DNA of 64,000 nt from Acanthochromis polyacanthus (GCF_021347895.1 NC_067116.1:43533628-43597627); one strand, 5' to 3'; numbered from the stretch's first letter, positions 11,450 through 23,820 are shown. Translations and numbers: made by a program. The notes: generated from the sequence alone by a model not told the origin.

Positions 11450-13000
11450 CTAAGAAACAAGCAAAACAAAAACTCACTGCAGGGTGAAAATGTGCCTTCA
11501 GCTCGGTAGAATTAATTCAAAATCCAACCAATTCAACAAATTCATGAACTACTGAAAACAATCAGTACATTTCTGACCTGAGTCTGAGGAATATTTCCTG
11601 TTAGTGTCACAAATAAACGATGCTAACTGGCTGTTAGTTTGAGTTAAATATAAAATAAATTGTGTTACGATGCTGTCTGCACAACAGCAGCACAAAAAAG
11701 GGTTAACAAAAAATCTCCAATGTTTTAGAAAGGAAAATTAAATGTCATATTTGGGGGTTTTAATAGAAGAGAAGAAGAACTGCTGCTTAACATTCAGTCA
11801 AGTTTATTTGCCACAGAGATGGAGCCATGATCTTATTATGTCAATTAAAACCAACTCTTAGGATTAAAAAAACACTAAAAATTAAAAGTTAAGTTCTTCC
11901 GCATAGCCTGTGCTATTGGTCTATATGTGTAAAATGTGATTTATGGGAGGAAAAAATGAAAGTTCAGGTGAATATGCTGAAAATCCTGATGTGACGTTCG
12001 ACAAAAGTGAATAAAATCTTGTAGTAAAAATTGCAGTAAAAGTCTCTAAATGAAACGAGATCATGTGGCTTTGGAACTGAAAAAGTGACTAGAAAAGAAG
12101 GCAGAATTAAATCCATTTATGTATTTGCCAACTTGTCGAACACACTTTCCCGGTTATTTGTCGATAAGTTGATTTAATTACGCCCGATTTCACCAAATAG
12201 CTGCTGAGTAAATTGAATTAAACTTTGCATGAGAAAAAAAAGCAGCTCTCTTGAAATAAACCCACGATTGAAAAGACTAGAAAAAGCATCGGAGCCTTGA
12301 CTGTTTCAGAACTTAGAGCCGCTTCAAAGCCATCTTTTAGCACCAGACTGGTTACATGGCTGCAGAAAGAAGAAGTGTTTTGTCTTTGGAGATAAAAACC
12401 AAAGTCTTTACGCGCCCATTGTGTCGTTAACAAACAGCAGAGCCAGAGATGACCCTCCCTCTGTGCAAACCCAACAGTTTAAGCTGCACGGATTCTGTTT
12501 CTTTGGGCCCGCGTGTCTGAGAAAGTAAACTTGGGTTGACCTTCCAGGTTTAGGCCGGTCTGGGATGCAGGCGAAGATCCTGCGACTCAAGAAGCCGCCG
12601 AGCTCAGAGATCTCAGCGGGTCCCACTTCAAAAGGAGGGAGGAGACATCGCTTGTGTCGGGAATTCTGTTCTCTCGCCAGTCTTCTGCATTCTTGACCCC
12701 GGCGGAGCTGGTTAAACATCACGGACGCTTTCCTCTTTTGTAGCCGGAGAATCAGGACAGAAACCTGATGTTGGCTTCAGTGAATCTGTGGCGGCAGAAT
12801 AAGCTCATTACGACACAGATTCTCTCTGTTCCCCTCAGACAGACACTGATTAAGACATCCAGCCACAGTCTGACTGAGATGACACAAAAATATCAGATAA
12901 AAGTTTTAAAAACTCGATATGACACAGATAAATGTGCTCATTTCTTCCTTAAAACACGGTAAAAACTAACAGCTTGCGGTGTCTTGGAGGCAGTAAACAG
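11450..13000. other. Intergenic DNA, no gene seen
   Basis: This stretch is AT-rich except for a balanced block at about 12360-12740 with an unconvincing 104-codon minus-strand frame. That block could be conserved noncoding DNA; I see nothing else to name. Confidence 0.5.
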
Positions 13001-13890
13001 CCAACATTTTCATGATTGATCAATTTTACAAATATTTCCTGACTTAATTTTTTTTTAAAAAGCAATATTTAATGTTTCTCAAGGGTGAAAAACATTTGCT
13101 GCACAAAGTTCTAGCTTGAAATTAGTTCCTGAAAGAGTCGATTTTTGCTAAAGTTCTTTGAAGCAACATTTTCAGGGCCTAAACTAATCATGTTTTGATG
13201 CTTCTTTGGAGGCTCTGTTGGCAGAAATGATTCTTTAATGGACTTCTTGCTAAAAGGCTCTTTGTGGAACCAAAAATGGTTCTTCTACGCTGCAAAGAAG
13301 TGTTTGTCTTAGCGTGACTGAAATGGAACACAAATTAGCAAACAATAAACCAACTGACTTCCACAGCAAATTGCATTTTTTCACCAATAAAAGGAAAGAA
13401 AATGTGTAGCTGGAGTGTCTGGAAGAGCAGCAAGGCAATATTTTCATCACTAATCACTTTTATGAATATTTCCGTACTTAATTAGGCCTGTATAATTAAT
13501 AAAAAGGGGGAAATGACGCTTAGAATTACTAAAATGTGCATTTATTTTGGAAAATGAACTAAATCAAGTGAGTCCTCAAAGATCTATCTTGAAATTAGTT
13601 CCTTAACGAACCATTTTTGCTAAAGTTCTTAATTGTTCTTTGATGGCGTCACTGCAAAGAACCATTTTTGGTGCAGTGAACACTTTCCTTTTTCAAGTAA
13701 CAAAGACCAAATGAATGCCAAAAATTCTTTAAACTTCCATTTAAAGAATACTATCTTGCTTAATGACGTATATAATAAAGTTTTTTAATGGAAAAATGAC
13801 AACTTCCACAATGTCTCCTTAAGTTTTTTCAAACCTAAAAGGCCCAAACCTAAACATGTTCAATTTTCTGTCACATGACAAAGAAAAGCA

Positions 13891-14311
13891 GTAGTTAGGC
13901 GGATAAGTCAAATGATAGTTCACTTTTTCAGGAAAGCACCAAATTTGGTACAGACATAGTATATGACCATACAATTGATTTAAGAGGAGTACCCCAAAAA
14001 TCTAAGCCCCCTGGTGGCTGTTATATATAACACTGTTATAAATGGCTTTATTGAATCCGCAGACCCTTAAACAATGGGGGTAGATCTGGAAAGTAACTTT
14101 GTATCTGCCGTATTAAGGGAGATATTACATAAATAGGTTTAGCAAGGCGGCCATATTTGAATTCAAGATGGCGGCCACCAGGGGGCTTAGATTTTTGGGG
14201 TACTCCCCTTAAATCAATTGTAAGGTCATATACTATGTCTGTACCAAATTTGATGCTTTCCTGAAAAAGTGAACTATCGACCCCAAATTCCGGTCTTATC
14301 CGCCTAACTAC
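13891..14311. mobile_element. Foldback element with inverted arms of about 120-150 bp
   Basis: The left arm starts GTAGTTAGGCGGATAAG and the right arm ends with its complement. The arms pair over more than 110 bp and share AGTTCACTTTTTCAGGAAAG and a stretch with CCCCAAAAATCTAAGCCCCC. The left flank AGCA (13887-13890) is repeated at 14312-14315 and may be the target duplication. The 92-codon frame on the minus strand runs through an arm and is not a gene. Confidence 0.8.
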
Positions 14312-14940
14312 AGCAAAATGTGACATCCGAGAAGCTGAAAATGAGAAATGTTTGACACTTTTCCTTGAAAACTCACTGACAAAACATTTGCTGAGCAGTT
14401 TCTGTCAACTGACAAATGATTTCTGAGGAGATTTTAAGTTTAATAAAACATTTCAGATGAAGCAAAATCAGTTTGATTCCAATAAAGGCATCGAATGTGT
14501 CCATTTGAAATAAATCAGTCGTGTCTCCTTCGTTATGTAAAGAGGCCTGGAGGCTGCTGTCGATCCGCAAACTCCATTATACCAATAAATGACTGATTTC
14601 TCTTGACTGTTGACAAACCCTGTTACACAACCGTCAAAGCTGCTTCTCTCTGAACACGAGGTTCCAGCAGGACAGCAATAACTGATGACAAGTTTGCTCA
14701 GGTATGATGGAGGAATATCATTAAGTCTCATCGGCGTTTCCGACTCCATCACCATCATCAGCTGGCGGACATGCTCGTGCACGTGAAAGCCGCACGATAG
14801 AAACTGTAATCTCACAGTTGAGAGGACCTGCAGTATGCGGCGTTCCCCGAGGAGGCCGAGCAGCGATGCACCTGTCGGTCTCTTTCACGCTCACTGAGCT
14901 CCTCACCTCGTCTCGACCTCGCCTTCGCCTCCAGCTGCAC

Positions 14941-15180
14941 GAGTCTGAGCAGCAAAACACCAAACTCACACCTCAGTCATACGAATGTCAGACTTTTACC
15001 TTCTGCCCTCAGAGCTCCTGCTTCCACATTCAGGAACTCCACGCTGACCTTTAAGTTTGGAAGAATTGGAGGCAACACTGCTTTAAACTAACATTTGTGC
15101 ACTTTGGAGCTGAAACTCTTTAGCTATGGCAGTTTTTCAACGCAGGATTTTCTTTGGAACATGTCTGACCAATAATCTTT
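14941..15180 (+). repeat. Duplicated segment, copy 1 of 2
   Basis: This segment matches 16201-16450 with moderate divergence. Shared phrases include GTCTGAGCAGCAAAACACCA, CTTCTGCCCTCAGAGCTCCT and TTTTTCAACRCAGGRTTTTC. The copies lie about 1.26 kb apart in direct orientation. No coding function is seen. Confidence 0.8.
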
Positions 15181-15707
15181 TAACAAATTCAGTCCTTTCC
15201 AAATGAAACTGGGTCATGTCATATTTCAACCATATCATTTAGGGAAATTCCTGTAACTTCACATGATGTCATTTTTTGATACCACCTATCCCACATGCTG
15301 ATATTGACCTTTGAATCCGAAGGTCGGACAGATATTTTTTATTTTTAGCTGTTCATATTTCATGCATTACATACCATAGCACTTTCATTTTAAACAGATC
15401 CAATCCTTAGATAGTCAAATTATACCACATAAAATCTCTAATGGATATGATGATTAGTTTTTGTGTAATGGGTGGCCAAATGTAGCAATTTAGAAGTTCG
15501 TGATGGATGAAATCGCAACTTTGTCATTCTCTGTAGCATGCAATTATAAATATAAAGTAAATATTTTCACATTTCTGAGGGCTATAGGTCACTGTGAAAT
15601 GATTCTGAAAAATTCAGATCTCTATCTTTTGTTGTTCAGAAGTTATAGAAGTCTGAAAATGGTCGAAAATTTCAAGTCTTAATTTTGGCTGCAATAATAG
15701 GGTACCC

Positions 15708-15858
15708 TAGCCTAGCCATGCTAGACCCAGCTCTGAAGACGCAAGGGTCTAGGACCGCTCGACAGGGAGGGAGGCGGGCTAAAAGGTTGTCTATCAAATC
15801 ACTCTGCAGCAATTGGGTAGGTATACAACCAATCAGCGCAACGAATAGGCTCCTAAAA
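15708..15858 (-). mobile_element. Partial copy of the TAGCCTAGC-ended element
   Basis: It begins TAGCCTAGCCATGCTAGACC and matches, in reverse orientation, the right end of the complete element at 46199-46741 (shared CTCTGAAGACGCAAGGGTCT, and the stretch around AATTGGGTAGGTATACAACC). The other terminus is missing, so this copy is truncated. Confidence 0.8.
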
Positions 15859-16101
15859 CTAATGACAATAAAGCATTCAAATTTTGGATTTTCCCATCAT
15901 ATATAATGTACTAAATGTACATAAAAACTTAGCAAAATCTGAGAGGGTCAGGTGGGAAGTTTTCTTAAAATTGGTTGATTTCATACGGAATGACCTACCA
16001 TCAATGAATTCGCTACTTTTCAGACCTTTACTTGTCTAGCTGGAGTGTCTTGGATGCAGTAACTAGCCACATTTTCATCAGCATTGCTGATCAGTTTCAA
16101 G

Positions 16102-16187
16102 TACACCCCGTCAAAAGTTTTAAGTTTTGCCTACTTTCTTATTCATTTGAATGAGAAAGCGTCCTAAACCTTTTGACATAGGGTGTA
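16102..16187. mobile_element. Palindromic Tc1/mariner-type mini-element, diverged copy
   Basis: TA-flanked inverted ends (CACCCCGTCAAAAGTTTT and a diverged complement ending GGGTG) with a central ATTCATTTGAAT palindrome. It is the same family as 19169-19250 and 44745-44826 but older, with one longer arm. Confidence 0.8.
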
Positions 16188-16200
16188 CATTTGCTAATTT

Positions 16201-16450
16201 AGTCTGAGCAGCAAAACACCAAACTCACATCTCAGTCCTACAAATGTCAGACTTACCTTCTGCCCTCAGAGCTCCTGCTTCCATCGCTCACATTCAGGAA
16301 CGGGATGTAAAACTGATCTAAATTAAACATTTGTTCACTTCATAACTGGAACTCTTCAGCTGCAGCACAATTTTTCAACACAGGGTTTTCTTACGGACAT
16401 ATTTGACCAATAATATAAAGCTTTTAACACAAGTTTAGTCGTTTCCAACA
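16201..16450 (+). repeat. Duplicated segment, copy 2 of 2
   Basis: Direct copy of 14941-15180 with small insertions (for example a few bases inside the CTGCTTCCA...ACATTCAGGAAC phrase). Its presence beside other locally repeated phrases shows that this interval grew by repeated tandem or segmental duplication. Confidence 0.8.
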
Positions 16451-18348
16451 GAAACCAGAACTAAATTTATTGGTTTCCAGACATTTTCATCCAAATAATT
16501 ATTATTTCTCAATAGGAGACGGTGGGGTGAGATGAGTCTGAGTTAGAAGAAGAGCCTTAAATTTACCACAAAAATCAGATTTTGCAGCCAAAAGAACACC
16601 AAATATTGCATTTTCAGACTATTTTCTTGATTAATTAGATCCGTAAGATGTTTTTCAAGGGGGAAAGAAAGATAGCATTGATAATTTATTTAGTTAATGC
16701 CATTTATCTTTTTATTTATTGTCTTCATCTGCCAGTTTTTTTCTTTAATATTCACACCAGAACAGTTAAAACAGCCTTAGATCTGCTGTTCTCTTTTAAA
16801 ACAGGTCTGCAGAGCTCGTCTAATGTGAACACATTTTGCACATTTTTCATCATTTTAGCAAAACAGGTGATGCTCCAGAGCTATTCTTCTGAAATTAAAA
16901 AGCACCTGCACCGAATTTTGCCGACCAAATGATGAATTGTGATGATTTAATGAAGCAGAAGAGTGAAATTCAACTCAACTCTAACAAAAACAGAAACAGC
17001 TGCTTTGAAATTGGGATATTTCACCACCAGCCTCGTCTTCTGTCGCAATATATTGGCTGAGAAGTGAGAAATAAACAGAGCGAGGAGGATTTGCTTTCCC
17101 TCTGCAGCCTTCAGCAACATCTCCTGTCTGGTCAGACCCGTGGAAGTGAGGCTGAACGAGCGCATTAAGGCGACTCATGGGTTGCGTGAGAAACGAAGAC
17201 AACCGCAGAGGAACTGGCGAACACGAGAGGATTCCTGTGCGATATACTCACCCAAGAGTTTCTCAACGCAAGCACAGCTCGCAAAGCAAGAGACACAGCA
17301 CGAAACGACCCGATAAGACATTTCGAGGCTCCTCTTTTCCGACAACAAACGCTGCAGGATGTGATCGGTGCGCTAGATAATTGTCTATTTCACCCACAAG
17401 GATTAAGCTGAATCCTGCAGAACTCCCATTTGAAAGTAAACCAACTCAAAACAGCTCAAACAGACCGCTCACTTATGCCAGATTAATCCGATCCAGTTCA
17501 TAAAGAAGATTTAAACGACTCCTGAGACTAAATGAGATCTCATGAAAGTCCCCCCCAAAGAGACAGAGTGAGAAATTAGACTTCTGTAATATTAACTTTA
17601 ACAGCAATTCAAGAGAAATCTATTTCAAGATTGAATCCAAACCCTGACATCAACTAAAACAACCACATGTATGATATTTTTGAACATTATCGAGCTCACG
17701 GATAATTAGTGAGCAAAGCAGTCCATCTTATTGGGAGCAAATGAAGTTGTGTTGATGTTTAGTCCAAAAAACACATTTTCTAGAACAAATGTATTTAAAA
17801 TCTCCACACAGCAAGAGTTTAAAATGATTCCAGTCTGCTATTCTAGCATAAAATCAGATAAAATAAGATGGTTCTTTATTTTTTCTAGTAATACCTCCCA
17901 GTGAAGTGGGATATTATGTAAACTAAGGAATATTTCCCATTTATACGTCTTTATTTTACTTTAATTGCTGCTAATAATCTTTTTTAAGATTGAATCCAAA
18001 CCATGAAACCTACTAAAAAGATTATTTTGACATTATCCTCAGAAAAAAAATCAGAAACACATACTCTAAGGTCAGTATTTTTTAACATTTTTTTGCACAT
18101 TTTTCCATCATTCCAGGTGAGATTCAAGGCTCTCGGCAATCTTTAAGTACATAAAAAAGCCTAAACTTTGTGACATTGATAATAAAATTAAACACGTCTG
18201 TCAGGTGTTTCTTCTTAATGACGTCTGAAAGTTGCTCGTTAGGGAGTTTAATCTGTAAAACTTGTCATATTTGACCATATTTTGCTTCTTTTTTAAATCA
18301 TTTTAGAAAAACAGGTCAGATTTGGGGCTGTCCAACCCTCAGGAATAG

Positions 18349-18895
18349 CTCTAAGGTTGGTATTTTTAATCATTTTGTGACTTTATATTCCTATTTTTGC
18401 CATTTGTAGCATAAAACTAATCATCACTGCAGCTAAACAGGAGAGATTTAAGGATCTCTGATCATTTTAAGGTAAATTAAAATGCCCAAAGTGCCAAAGT
18501 TGGTCTTACAATAAGATATTTAGTAAAAAAAAAAAATGTTTACAGATGTTTACAGCGCTTTGGGTTAAAGTGTTTTACTCCAAAATGAATGTTTCTGGGG
18601 AAATTTTCTTTAAAGACTTACAATCTTCATCTAACAACGGCCAGAAACAGCTACAAACTAAATGACAATTTAATTCCACACTGGTTAGAATGTGTGATTT
18701 ACTTTTTTTTTTAAATTTTTTTTGACTATTTTCTGGTGTTTCTCGGCTTAAAACAAAAAACTCTGACAGTTTATAGATTTCAGAGCTCATATATTAAGCT
18801 CAGATGATGGAGAAAACTGGTAACAGAATGATATAAACCAAAATACATATATTTTCTTTGTTTTGTCTAATTTAATCGATTACTCCTCAGGAATA
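18349..18895 (+). repeat. Recent local duplication, copy 1
   Basis: Nearly identical to 21002-21540, from an AAGGTTGGTATTTTTAATCA phrase through a TAAACCAAAATACATA phrase. Differences are few: homopolymer length changes and scattered substitutions. This is the youngest duplication within the surrounding repeat field. Confidence 0.9.
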
Positions 18896-19168
18896 TCTCG
18901 GTTTTTTGGGAGCAAATGGAGCTAGAAATGTCAGATGTTTCCAGATGTTTATGATTTGCTGTTCTGTTCTTAAAACTGCATTATTAATAACATTAACATG
19001 GGAGAGCCTTTCCAGAATGTTTATTGTCTTGGAACTACTCACACCGACACATCCATCCTCCAGCTGAACAATGATGAAGGCTGCACATTAGGAGGTTAGG
19101 GTTATATGGCTGATTTTTATATTTTTTCATTACTTTAGCAAAATAGATGAGATTTAGGTATCCTAAAG

Positions 19169-19250
19169 TACACCCCCTGTCAAAAGTTTTGAGACGCTTT
19201 CTCATTCAAATAAATTAGAACCCGTCTCAAAACTTTTGACAGGGGGTGTA
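19169..19250. mobile_element. Palindromic Tc1/mariner-type mini-element, 82 bp
   Basis: Near-perfect inverted ends (CACCCCCTGTCAAAAGTTTT and its complement) flanked by TA on both sides, the target of Tc1/mariner elements. Almost the whole element is a hairpin with a short AT-rich loop. The same family is at 16102-16187 and 44745-44826. Confidence 0.9.
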
Positions 19251-20199
19251 TATAAAAAAAAAAGCCTAAACTCAAATAAATCAAGTTGAAAATGTCTGTG
19301 AGATGTTTGCAGTACTTTGGATTAATGTCTTTTATTCCAAAACCAATTTTCTATCACTTATTTTCTTCAATCTTCACACCAAAAAGCTAAAGCTACCTCA
19401 GATCTGCTATTCCCTTCTCCGCAGAACGTTTGCTGCGGTGCAACTCTTCATTCCTGCATCATTCCTGAAGCTGAAATGCTTCTACAGATAAATGATGTCG
19501 TGAAAGTTGCACAACAGGAGGTTTAATCTGTGTAACTTTTAATATTGCAACATATTTTACCACATCCTTTTAGCAAAACAGGTGATATTTCCGTATATTA
19601 AAAAGCTCTTGGATGAGTTTTTTTTCCTCCAAAGTCACAATTTTCCAGCACTTTTTTCTTCAATAACAGCTATAAAAGCCTTAGATCTGCTTTTCTCTTG
19701 GTAAAACTATATTATTAATTCACATTAACATGGGGGTTTCTCCTCAGAATGTTCATTGTTGTGCAACTACTCACCTCTGCAAAATGACCAGAGTTGTGCC
19801 TTAAGGGGTTTAATCTGCATAACTCATCATATTTGAAGATATTTTTCATTATTCTAGCAAAACAGGTGAGGTTTAGGCATATTAAAGCATCCTAAAAAGC
19901 TTTTGGATTAATGTTTTTACTGCAAAATCACAACTTTCTAGCACATTTTTGTCTTCAGTATTCACACCACAACAGCTAAAACGACCTCATTTTTTCCTGT
20001 TATTCTCTTGTACAAACTGTAATTGACATTAAAATGGCAGTTCCCACTCAGACTAATGTTTGCTGTGGTGCAGCTCTTCATACCTGTTCATCACCTGTGC
20101 AGCTGCTACACTCGATCTGTCTGAAGAAGCACTTAGGCGCTTCAATTTGCATGCTATCCCTCTATCTCTCTCTGCCGTACACTGTCAAGGTTAAAAGAG

Positions 20200-20640
20200 A
20201 GAAAATGTCAAATATAGTGTGCGAAAGGGCAATTCTGTGCATTTCACTGGCTGTCCGGTCTCATTACGTACGTGCCGCCGCGAGTCCAGGTCTGACGGTT
20301 CACCGATGAGGAAGCGGCACTTTGTCTCTGCCGAGGTTCCACAAACTTTGCCTTCAGCTGACAGAGGAGCCCCGCTGCAGATGGAGGGCTAAGCCTGCGT
20401 GATCTCTCCTCGCTGGAGGCAGGAAATTAGCGGCGGTGTAGCTGATATTACCAGGTGGTGTTAGAGCGAGGATGTTGAAGCATTTGTTAGGAGAAGCATG
20501 CAAAAGGTTCGACAGCGGGAGAAGAAGCGTGTGAACTTTGGTGTCCGGACAGTCGGAGGCAACATCAAGTTCAGGTTATTTCAGATGTAAACGGACATGA
20601 TGGAGGGCGTGAATGACTCATTTTCACTCAGTTTTTCGGC
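20200..20640. other. GC-balanced unique block inside the repeat field
   Basis: Unlike its AT-rich repetitive surroundings, this block is non-repetitive, contains CpG dinucleotides, and includes homeobox- and bHLH-like strings such as GGAAATTAGCGGC and CAGGTGGT near 20420-20460. No exon is convincing. It may be a conserved regulatory element or an old insertion. Confidence 0.3.
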
Positions 20641-21001
20641 TTAAAGGAAACAAATCTGGCAATTTATAGATTGAAAAGTTTGGAAAATGGATAAATTTGG
20701 TGCTAAAATCATGTAAACCAACATATTTATATATTTTTCTTCACTTTTCCTGCCCACCAGAGGAGTGTCAGAACAAAAAAAACTAAGATTTGATATAAGA
20801 CCATATATTTCCAGCAGAGACAGAGCTCTTCTTTGCAATGTGAGAAGTCGGACTAGGATATTCTGCTGCCATAATAATATTTAAAAAGTTATTTAAAGGA
20901 CTTACAAAAGCACAGTGCTCAAGTTCACTGTGATAACTGATTTTAAAGACTGCATTTCTGACATCTTTGTAAGAGAATCCTTGAAAGAAATCAAAAATAT
21001 A

Positions 21002-21540
21002 TACTGTAAGGTTGGTATTTTTAATCATTTTGTGACTTTATTTTCTATTTTTGCCATTTGTAGCATAAAACTAATCATCACTGTAGCTAAACAGGAGAGA
21101 TTTAAGGATCTCTGATCATTTTAAGGTAAATTAAAATGCCCAAAGTGCCAAAGTTGGTCTTACAATAAGATATTTAGTAAAAAAAAAAATGTTGACAGAT
21201 GTTTGCAGCACTTTGGGTTAAAGTGTTTTACTCCAAAATGAATGTTTTTGGGGAAATTTTCTTTAAAGACTTACAATCTTCATCTAACAACGGCCAGAAA
21301 CAGCTACAAACTAACTGACAATTTAATTCCACACTGGTTAGAATGTGTGATTTGCTTTTTTTTTTTTTTTTTGACTATTTTCTGGTGTTTCTCGGCTTGA
21401 AACAAAAAACTCTCACAGTTTATAGATTTCAGAGCTCATATATTAAGCTCAGATGATGGAGAAAACTGGTAACACATCATATAAACCAAAATACATAAAA
21501 TTTTCTTTGTTTTGCCTACTTCAATCCATTATTACCCCTC
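21002..21540 (+). repeat. Recent local duplication, copy 2
   Basis: Second copy of 18349-18895, about 2.65 kb downstream and in the same orientation. The poly-A/T tracts differ in length, as expected of replication slippage after duplication. Confidence 0.9.
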
Positions 21541-22260
21541 TGGTTTGATGTTTATTTCTTATCTTAATATTGTGACTAAATATTCCAAATGCTGCTATTT
21601 CTATCATTTTGCAGAACAGGAGAAATTTAATGCCCTCTAATGACCGTATAAGTGCTGTTAAGTATGATAAAAAGCCTAAATTCTGTGACACTGCGAACAA
21701 ATTAAGTGAAAAATGTCCGTAAGATGTTTCCAGATGTTTGCAGTGTTTGTTTTTTTTTTTTATACAAAATGACAGCTTTCTAGGAAAATTTTCCTTAGAG
21801 ACACAATCCTCGGATAACAACAGCTAAAAAAACTTTCTCTTTTTAAAAACTATGAATATTTGGTCTTTAAGTTCACACTGAGAAGAATTTACCTTTGAAT
21901 CAGACTTTCTTTGCTTTCGGTGTTTGTCGGCTAAAAACTTTTAAAGTTTATAGATTTTACGGGCAGCAAACAACGCTCAGAAGATTTAAAAAATTGGTAA
22001 GAATCATACAAACCAAAATAATAATATTTTTCTTTGCATATTGCAGAAACTAAGGTGCATGGTTTTACTCTGCAATCGTTGAAATAAAGATTTTATATGC
22101 CGTCTTTGCACATCTAATAAGAATAAATCATTTGAAGAAGGAAGAGACACCCGTGTGCGTGCTTCAACAGATTTCCGGCTGAGACGAATTGATGTTCATA
22201 TTCATATATTTTATATAATGTATATCAAACTAAACCTAATACAGCATCAAACTTAAAAAG

Positions 22261-22320
22261 GATCAAGAGGAAAAAGAAAAGAAAAAAAAGAAGGGGGAAA
22301 AAAAAAGAAAACTGAGCAAT
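22261..22320. repeat. Homopurine tract next to the minisatellite
   Basis: About 50 bases are almost entirely A and G on the plus strand (AAAGAAAAGAAAAAAAAGAA and similar). Such tracts can form triplex DNA. It lies about 100 bp from the left edge of the G-rich minisatellite. Confidence 0.7.
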
Positions 22321-22423
22321 CTATTGGCTTGTGGAGCAGTGGATGTTAAAACCAGGAGGAGCGGAGGCTGACGGGACGCTGCTGGGGTCCCATCAGGCCT
22401 CCGTCCACACATCGGACAGCGGA

Positions 22424-23705
22424 CGGAGGGGATGCAGGGGGAGGAGGATGGAGGGGATGCAGGGGGAGGAGGACGGAGGGGATGCAGGGGGAGGAGGACG
22501 GAGGGGATGCAGGGGAGGAGGACGTGGGAGGAGGACGGAGGGGATGCAGGGGGAGGAGGACGTGGGAGGAGGACGGAGGGGATGCAGGGGGAGGAGGACG
22601 GAGGGGATGCAGGGGGAGGAGGACGTGAGAGGAGGACGGAGGGGATGCAGGGGGAGGAGGACGTGAGAGGAGGACGGAGGGGATGCAGGGGGAGGAGGAC
22701 GGAGGGGATGCAGGGGGAGGAGGACGTGAGAGGAGGACGGAGGGGATGCAGGGGGAGGAGGACGGAGGGGATGCAGGGGGAGGAGGACGTGAGAGGAGGA
22801 CGGAGGGGATGCAGGGGGAGGAGGACGGAGGGGATGCAGGGGGAGGAGGACGGAGGGGATGCAGGGGGAGGAGGACGTGGGAGGAGGACGGAGGGGATGC
22901 AGGGGGAGGAGGACGTGGGAGGAGGACGGAGGGGATGCAGGGGGAGGAGGACGTGAGAGGAGGACGGAGGGGATACAGGGGGAGGAGGACGGAGGGGATG
23001 CAGGGGGAGGAGGACGTGGGAGGAGGACGGAGGGGATGCAGGGGGAGGAGGACGGAGGGGATGCAGGGGGAGGAGGACGGAGGGGATGCAGGGGGAGGAG
23101 GACGTGGGAGGAGGACTTGGGGGATGCAGGGGGAGGAGGACTTGGGGGATGCAGGGGGAGGAGGACTTGGGGGATGCAGGGGGAGGAGGATGGAGAGGAT
23201 ACAGGGGGAGGAGGACGTAGGAGGAGGACGGAGGGGATGCAGGGGGAGGAGGACTTGGGAGGAGGACTTGGGGGATGCAGGGGGAGGAGGACTTGGGGGA
23301 TGCAGGGGGAGGAGGATGGAGAGGATACAGGGGGAGGAGGACGTGAGAGGAGGACGGAGGGGATGCAGGGGAGGAGGACGTAGGAGGAGGACGGAGGGGA
23401 TGCAGGGGGAGGAGGACGGAGGGGATACAGGGGGAGGAGGACGGAGGGGATGCAGGGGAGGAGGACGGAGGGGATGCAGGGGGAGGAGGATGGAGGGGAT
23501 ACAGGGGGAGGAGGACGGAGGGGATACAGGGGGAGGAGGACGGAGGGGATACAGGGGGAGGAGGACGGAGGGGATACAGGGGGAGGAGGATGGAGGGGAT
23601 GCAGGGGGAGGAGGATGGAGGGGATACAGGGGGAGGAGGACGGAGGGGATGCAGGGGGAGGAGGATGGAGGGGATACAGGGGGAGGAGGACGTGGGAGGA
23701 GAACG
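22424..23705. repeat. G-rich minisatellite with 25 bp and 38 bp units, roughly 45 copies
   Basis: The basic 25 bp unit runs from ATGCAGGGGGAGGAGGAC to CGGAGGGG. A 38 bp form adds a 13 bp GTGGGAGGAGGAC or GTGAGAGGAGGAC segment. Variants are ordered along the array: ATGCAG/ACGGA at the left, ACTTGGGGG in the middle (23110-23310), and ATACAG concentrated at the right (23400-23690). A block of about 140 bp around 23103-23215 is repeated at about 23245-23350. Because 25 is not a multiple of three and the unit lacks stops, all frames stay open for long distances (472 codons on minus, 358 on plus). These are not genes. The array is strongly strand-asymmetric (purine on plus) with many G-runs. Confidence 0.97.
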
Positions 23706-23820
23706 TGGGAGGCGGACGGGAGGGAAGGGCTGGAAGGTGAGGAGAGTGGGGAAGGTTAACGGGGGTCAATACAGGTGGAGAGGAGACAGCCCGGGCTTCA
23801 CAGGGCGACATCTCATCTTC

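Larger units (their letters stand above)
13000..16100. repeat. Diverged long-period repeats
   Basis: Phrases recur at intervals of several hundred bases. One is a TTTTTGCTAAAGTTCTT phrase at about 13143 and 13613. Another is a run including TAGCTGGAGTGTCT and CATTTTCATCA, seen at about 12975, 13405 and 16035. The copies are old and non-coding, interrupted by the foldback element at 13891 and the CTAG-rich element at 15708. The segment 15180-15700 and 15860-16010 may be a single split repeat. Confidence 0.5.
16600..22200. repeat. Field of diverged ~0.5-0.7 kb repeat units
   Basis: The same ordered phrases recur many times: GTSTGTRAGATGTTTSCAG, then a CTTTGGATTAATGT-like phrase, then an AAATSACAAYTTTCTAG-like phrase, then CACACCACAACAGCTAAA or a variant, then CAGATCTGCTATTCTCTT, and later an AAACAGGTGAGATTTAGG-like phrase. 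Copies are visible at about 16650, 18540, 19290, 19590, 19910, 21180 and 21710, and they continue at about 24920 and 25310 inside the last faf1 intron. No coding content is seen. Confidence 0.7.

Noticed and set aside
12408..12722. 104-codon minus-strand frame in a GC-balanced block
   Set aside because: No similarity I recognise; the block may instead be noncoding conserved DNA.
14721..15054. Overlapping frames on both strands in a CpG-containing stretch, considered as an exon
   Set aside because: No domain and no matching splice partners; part of the stretch is duplicated at 16201-16450, which indicates repeat DNA.
22393..23811. 472-codon minus-strand Pro/Ser/Leu-rich frame and 358-codon plus-strand Gly/Arg/Glu-rich frame
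   Set aside because: Both run through the minisatellite, whose 25 bp unit simply lacks stops in every frame; no start context, splice logic or domain supports a protein.
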